Below, piece by piece: positions 59,047 to 64,000 of a DNA stretch of 64,000 bases. The notes beneath the pieces are model-generated. The model ran no database searches. It was not told where the DNA came from and saw nothing but the letters and a program-made list of their open reading frames with translations. Source of the stretch: Acorus gramineus (Eukaryota; Streptophyta; Magnoliopsida; Acorales; Acoraceae); assembly GCA_030737835.1 (NCBI GenBank), contig JAUJYN010000018.1, forward strand, positions 1,178,001 through 1,242,000. Reading direction: 5' to 3'. Position numbers and translations under genes: made by a program. The number at the start of each line of letters is the position of its first letter. The first letter of the stretch is position 1.

Positions 59047-59466
59047 AACACAACCAATGATCCATAATTAAATTATGGAACCTCCTATCACACATATAAG
59101 CTTACTTCATGAAGACCCTAACCCCTGATACTTCCATATTATCACCCAAGACACATGCAACCAACTCCTTGACACTCAACCAAGCAAAACTACTAAACCT
59201 GCTGCAACCAGCCCTACTAATTGGTCTTCACAGCACCCAATACACTTCCAAAAATTATGAAATAAATCATGCACATTCTATGATATGCTGGGATCATAAT
59301 CCATGAAGACATTAGAACCTAATTTTGCCTCTACAAGCCCGAAACAAATCATTTCCCGAAGCAGGTCAATTCCTACGCGAATCTGGACAGGTCTTGCAAA
59401 ACTGAGATCTTTAAAAGTATGCCTCTAAATACTAGATTCACTGAGATCTTTAAAAGACAGTGAGCT
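59047..59466. other. Unassigned AT-rich stretch between two elements
   Basis: About 420 bases that match none of the LTRs or internal regions in this window. It lies between the incomplete B2 LTR and the start of E4. Frames of 65 residues or less show no recognisable domain. ACTGAGATCTTTAAAAG occurs twice near its right end (59400-59416 and 59439-59455). It may be older Tat background or the flank of a lost element; I cannot tell. Confidence 0.4.
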
Positions 59467-62282
59467 TGTTATATATGTGTCAATTTAACCTTCTGGTAAC
59501 CATTAGAGCATTCTGGCAGTTTTTCAGCTTTTTCGTTTTTTGATCGGAACCACTAAAATTTTGGACTTTTAGCTATCATCCTGAGTTTGAGGACTCCGAT
59601 TGAAAATCTAACTGCATATTATGTGTCCTGGTGCCATTTCAAGCCACTCACAAAAATTTCATCGAATTCCGGTAACGTTTTAGAATTTCACAGTTTCGAA
59701 TCGTATCCGGGTTTTGACCGAGCGAAAAGTCATTGGGAGACTTGACTTGGTCAAAGTTGACCTTGACTTGGTCAAATGATTTTGGTTTTTAGTGTGGTTT
59801 GGTTGACCTAATTAATCTAACCTAACCTAACCCACCTAAACCTAACCTAACCCTAGCTTAACCTAATTAATCTTTAAGTGGTGGTGAGTGTGTGAGTGTG
59901 TGTGTGTGTGAGAGAGAACTTAAATAAATCCCTCGCCCAGGCATAGTGCCCCACTATTCATCATCTTCTCCACCTCTCAATCTCTCTCCCTTCTCTTTAA
60001 AACCCCCATATGACCTAGTAGAAGGTGTTGAATCAAGAAACCCTAGAAGGAGAAAAGATAGGTGAGGACCCGATCTACCTTTGCATGGTCTCGGATTCGA
60101 GACCCCTCTCATAGCCCCTTTTTACCTCTGTTTTCAGCCCCTCTTTGGCTGAGAAGAGGTCTTGGTGGTGGTGGCCTTGGAGGTGGTGTTTCGGTGCGCG
60201 AAGAGAACCCGATCTCCTTCCCTTCCCTTCCTCTCCTTTGGGTGAGTTTCCTTTCCTTCCATTCTTGTTTAGATGAATGTTTAGGAGGTGTTTTTGGGTG
60301 TGGAAGGTGAGCATGAGTGGTTGGGGTGAGGGAGGGCTGAGGGAGGTGTTTGTGCCGGCTCGGGCAGTGCGGGCTCCTCGGCGCGTGCGCGCAGTCAGGC
60401 AGGCAGGCTGGCAGGCGCAGGGCAGGCGCGCTGCCGGGTGAGCTGGCAGAGGACGCGGGCGTGCGCGCGGGTGCTGCGCGCTGGGCGCAGTGCCGGGTGT
60501 GCGCGTGGGCACACGTGCGGGTGATGCACGCTGGGCGCCGTGCGGGGGCGTGCGCGCGGAGCGCTGCGCAGAGGCGGATTGCGTGCTGTGCGCGCGGTGA
60601 GGCGAGCGAGCGTGCGCGCGGGGTGCTGCGCTGGGGCGCAGTGCGTGCGGCTGTGCGCGCGATGTGCTGCGCTGGGGCGCAGTGCGCGCGCGGTGCACCC
60701 GGGGCTGGACGCGCGGTGCGCGCGGGCACGCGCGAGCGTGCGCTCGAGTGCATAGCGTGTCTGGGCGTGCGGGCAGGGGGCTCGGCAGTGCGTCTGGGCG
60801 CGCGGGCTGGGGCGCGGCTGTGCGCCCGGGGCGGGTGGCCGTGCGTATGGCTGCCCGGGGGTTCGGGTGAGTCGGGGTGCTCGGACTCGCGTGCGTACGG
60901 GCCGTATGTATGTTTGTCCTAGTGTTGGGTATTTTTAGCGTATTTTGTATGTATTGTGTATTTTACTCACCGAGTTGATTACCCTGTCTTGCAGATCTTG
61001 ACGGACGGTCACGCGACGACCCGGGTGTTGGTGAGTGGGACAATCCAACCCAGTAGGGAGGCGTTCTATAAATTTAGGAGTGTATTGCCCTCCCCTGGGG
61101 CACCATAGTTGCATATTAACTTGTATAAATTGTAAACTATGCCTTGCATGAATATTTTGTTGTATCCATGCCACCTTAGCTATGCATGCATGATAAATAT
61201 GATATATCCATGCCACCTTAGACTTTGTATGCTAGGGATACGCACCCTTACATCATGTTAGAGGCCTATGCATGCCTAGACACCTTGCCCCGACCTGTGC
61301 ATGTTCCCACCTAGTTTAATTCAGTTAAATTAAATGTGAGCATGCCTTAGAGAATATTATCACTTGTTGTTATAATATGTGTCTCCCCGCATCTTAGTTA
61401 TGCGCCCCGGAGGAATTCATGTGAATTCATGACATTGTAGAGTTGAGATCGGTGTCGGCGGATCCAAGTGGATCGTATACGTGTGGATAGGCTGTTTCTT
61501 TTCCCTTCGTTGGATCCGTATAGAGACTGCCCCAGCGTTAGACAGGCCTTCCTGACAGAGGGCTCCCATCAGTAGGCACCTCCTGATTTTGGTTTCGAAC
61601 TGTGCTGAATTGTGGGAGTAGACCAGGCGGGCTACAGAGTGGAGGAGAGAATATGGTGGACGAAGGGTGATTAACAGCCTAGTCAGTCCCAAAAGCCGTG
61701 TCACCTATTTAGAGGGTGAGGGTGAGGGTGAGGGTGTGGTGGGTCGGCGATGTTGCGACCCACTGGATTGTGTAGTTCCTGCCACTTTGAGGCTTGAATA
61801 ATTATTTGTGGTTAATATGAATTGTGATGCATGGGTTGTGCTATTCACTGAGCGTGTGGCTCACCCCTCGCATAATTTTTCTCCAGTGTTATCTGAGTCG
61901 GATCAGCAGGAGGAGCTCCCCGAGGGACTTCAGCAGTAGCGGAGCAGCGCCACATTCCGCGAGTGTTAGAGGCTATCAGCATCCCTTTTTGATTGTATGT
62001 ATTGTATTATGTGCTTGGGCACACGTTTGTATTATATTTGGATGTCATTGTATATATTGGCTCTCACAGGACAGTTGATTATGTATCGAGTCTGTAATAT
62101 GTTTTGATTTACAGACTCAGTCTTTTAGCTTCCGCTATTTGTGTATATATCATGTCAGCCCCTTTGTTGTCTGTGTTGCCATTTTGGATGTTGTTAGAGT
62201 ATGTTATTGACTTCCTGTATTGACTGCTGATATCATATATACACTTGCTGCGTCCCGGGGACGGCCGCCCTAGGGCGTGACA
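59467..62282 (+). repeat. 5' LTR of E4 (A1 subtype, 2816 bp)
   Basis: It runs from TGTTATATATGTGTCAATTT to GGGCGTGACA. It contains the U3 block (59500-59730), a TG/AG microsatellite (59887-59916), CACTATTCATCATC (59952-59965) as likely start of R, a GC-rich alternating tract (about 60360-60880), the GGATCC blocks (61459-61516), a GAGGGTGAGGG array at 61712-61735 and the terminal GGGGACGGCCGCCC motif. Long frames such as that at 60350-60922 come from the GC-rich tract. Confidence 0.93.
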
Positions 62283-62286
62283 AAGT

Positions 62287-62299
62287 TGGTATTAGAGCC
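62287..62299 (+). promoter_or_regulatory. Primer-binding site of E4
   Basis: TGGTATTAGAGCC, four bases after the LTR end, corresponds to the initiator tRNA-Met primer site TGGTATCAGAGCC. Confidence 0.88.
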
Positions 62300-62400
62300 T
62301 GGTCCTGTCAGAGCCAATGGTCTTCTTTCCGTAGAGATGAGTCCTAGGATTTCTATATGAGTATTCTGATCCTAGTGTCTGGTTTTCTTAGGTTGCTGAT

Positions 62401-63840
62401 ATGCCTCCTCGCAAAGGAATGCGTGGACGTGGTCCCTCTCGACCTTTGGAGGTTCCCGGACCTACCAGAGGTGAGGATGCTACTGGAGAGTCCTCGGCTG
62501 TGGGGCCAGGATTGGCACAGGAGCCTCCTGCATGGGAGCGTGCTTACGCTCGGATAGCAGATTTGGTGGAGACTCAGACGAGAGCATTAGAGGCCCAGGC
62601 GAGGGCATTAGCTGAGCAGGCTAGAGAGATTCAGGAGCTGAGAGCGGCCCGTGATGCAGTTCCATAGGCCCCCTTTGTAACAGATCCGCCTGTGGTACCC
62701 AATGTACCTCCTGCTCCCGTGGCGATTCCAGCGGTAGGAGTTCAGGATCCCCTGGTGAGGGAGGTGGAGCTAGAGGCTGCAGCGCGAGTGCACCAGAGTG
62801 GCCTCACTGCCTTTCTGAAGCTCCACCCTCCCGAGTTCCACGGACAGACGTCGGATCCCCTTGCCCCTGAGAGATGGTTGATGGAGGTGGACAAGATCTT
62901 CATGACCATGCACTGCACCGATCGCCAGCGAGTCTCCCTGGCCACCTTTATGCTGAAGGGTAGCGCCGCCGACTGGTGGGCTACTCGATCGGTGGACATT
63001 CCCGAGGGAGTGGAGCAGCTTCTATGGGCGGAGTTCCGGAGGTATTTCCTGGAGGAGTACTTCCTGTTTTTGACGTGCCAGATCGTGATGCGAGAGTTTG
63101 AGCAGCTGACACAGGGCTCCATGTCAGTCGCGGACTACTCTACGCGCTTCACGAGGCTTTCCAGGTTCACCCCAGCCTTGGTGATGGACGAGGAGACGCG
63201 GTGCAGTCGATTCGAGATGGGTCTCATCAGCACCATTCGGGTGCATGTCACCTCCCAGGCTTTCACGAGGTACTCTGACTTGGTGTCTCGGGCGAAGACA
63301 GTCGAGCGAGACCTCGGGATCCTCGTGAGGGTTGCGACCCCTTCTACAGACCAGAGACCTCCCAGGAGCCAGGACCAGGGACAACGCAAGAAGAAGAGGC
63401 CCCGCTTTGACCAGTCAGCGGCTGCCGCTATTCCAGTCGATGTGGTGCCAGTGCGAGGTCCAGCACCCATTGCGGCAGTGCCAGTCCAGGCCAGGCGACC
63501 GGAGACCCTGCGCTGTTACCACTGTCAGCGCATCGGGCATATCTTGTATAATTGCCCTGATGCTGGCCGACCCCGCGTGCTGCCTCCGCAGCAGCAGCAG
63601 CAGTTACAGCAGCAGCCGTACCAGCAGTAGCAGCCTCAGCGCCAGCAGCAGCAGCAGTTCCAGCAGCAGCAGCCTCAGCGTCAGAAGCATCAGCCACAGG
63701 GTGGCCGAGTTGACCAGTGGAGGTAGCCTGCGCAGCTGCCAAGCGTGCCCCTGCTCCTCCACCGCAGTTTGTTCAGGGCAGAGTTGCAGCACTTTCGGCC
63801 GAGGAGGCGCAGGATTCGGGTATCATGGTCCGAGGTATTG
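62401..63840 (+). pseudogene. gag: gag of E4
   Basis: The start ATG at 62401 gives MPPRKGMRGRGPSRPLEVPG. Then come an Ala/Arg/Gln helical stretch, the Gag core from about 62800 (LKLHPPEFHGQT, RWLMEVDKIFMTMHCTDRQR, FMLKGSAADWWATRS, FRRYFLEEYF, SMSVADYSTRF, TSQAFTRYSDLVSRAKTV), a basic stretch (QRKKKRPRF), the zinc knuckle CYHCQRIGHILYNC (63513-63555) and a CAG-rich Gln repeat tail (63588-63700). Same protein as in E2 and E3. It is a fossil with only a few breaks; the sequence runs into the LTR-derived spacer after GIMVRG. Confidence 0.93.
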
Positions 63841-64000
63841 TTTTGATTTCCCAGCTCCCTATATATATGAGTGTGTTGGTTGTTGTTATGCATGTGGGTG
63901 ATATCTCGCTGAGCGAGTATCGAGAGTGATTGTTTTCCATTGGGTTTCGCTTGGCGAACATGGGATCGTTCTCCCCTTCGTTGGATCCGTGTAGTGACAT
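63841..64000 (+). repeat. Start of the LTR-derived spacer of E4
   Basis: After the gag end the sequence (CCCTATATATATGAGTGTG, ATCTCGCTGAGCGAGTATC, CGTTCTCCCCTTCGTTGGAT) matches, in reverse complement, the spacer in E3 at 53380-53535 and in E2 at about 18980-19250. It continues past the window. Confidence 0.8.

Larger units (their letters stand above)
59467..64000 (+). mobile_element. Tekay-lineage element (E4), plus strand, runs off the right edge
   Basis: Parts inside the window: 5' LTR 59467-62282, primer site 62287-62299, gag 62401-63840 and the first part of the LTR-derived spacer 63841-64000. GAGCT (59462-59466) would be its left target duplication; the right one lies outside. The layout matches E2 and E3, so it probably belongs to the same non-autonomous lineage. 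Gag is only lightly damaged. Confidence 0.9.

Noticed and set aside
62287-62299. tRNA-Met gene fragment
   Set aside because: Only the 13 bases complementary to the tRNA 3' end are present, directly after an LTR; this is a primer-binding site.

Overview
The window looks like intergenic heterochromatin of a flowering plant. Almost every base belongs to LTR retrotransposons of the Ty3/gypsy order, nested in one another, plus one small DNA transposon. I see no host protein gene, rRNA, tRNA gene or CRISPR array. Plant origin is supported by the Tekay/Del-type chromovirus proteins (Gag with one CCHC knuckle, integrase followed by a chromodomain-like tail ending near YPHLF), by the initiator-Met-tRNA primer site (TGGTATCAGAGC type) and by Tat/Ogre-type gag and integrase pieces. 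I cannot name the species.

Three kinds of sequence alternate. (1) A-type Tekay elements have LTRs of about 2.8-3.1 kb. In element direction they run from TGTTATATATGTG (A1) or TGTTGTGCCTGTG (A2) to GGGCGTGACA. Four copies keep internal sequence: 727-7883 (minus), 14862-26738 (minus), 48420-57869 (minus) and 59467 to the right edge (plus). Two more are solo LTRs, at 20784-23882 and 38575-41660 (both plus), and a partial LTR lies at 1-726. (2) B-type LTRs are related but distinct, 3.7 kb when undisturbed, and are present only as solo or rearranged LTRs: 7884-13401, 8781-12542, 28238-30656, 35710-46137, 37460-44306 and 47209-59046. (3) An older plus-strand Tat/Ogre-like background is the target of most insertions: integrase end at 13402-13634, 3' region in 13635-31251, two abutting LTRs at 31252-34105, leader and gag at 34106-35709, and coding-like sequence at 46138-47208. 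One Tat LTR holds an 841-bp Mutator-like MITE (32903-33743).

The insertion order can be read from target-site duplications: CCTAA around 14862-26738; GGCCG around the solo LTR 20784-23882 inside that element; ATTAG/ATCAG around 8781-12542; ACCCG/ACTCG around 38575-41660; CGCGC/CGCAC around 35710-46137; AAACTCATT around the MITE. The deepest nest is A2 solo LTR in B2 solo LTR in B1 solo LTR in Tat gag region.

The most interesting observation is that three separate A-type elements share the same odd internal layout. Between gag and the distal pol part lies a mosaic of LTR-derived sequence, with the same join points in each copy, where protease and the reverse-transcriptase palm would be expected. 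This suggests a non-autonomous lineage that formed once and then multiplied using proteins supplied in trans. Other points of note are a GC-rich alternating CGCACG tract in nearly every LTR, a recurring hairpin-plus-TATA module in the Tat sequence, an antisense coding-like stretch with a neat GT-AG intron candidate, an exact LTR-GG-LTR junction, and a B-type LTR with an A-type U3.
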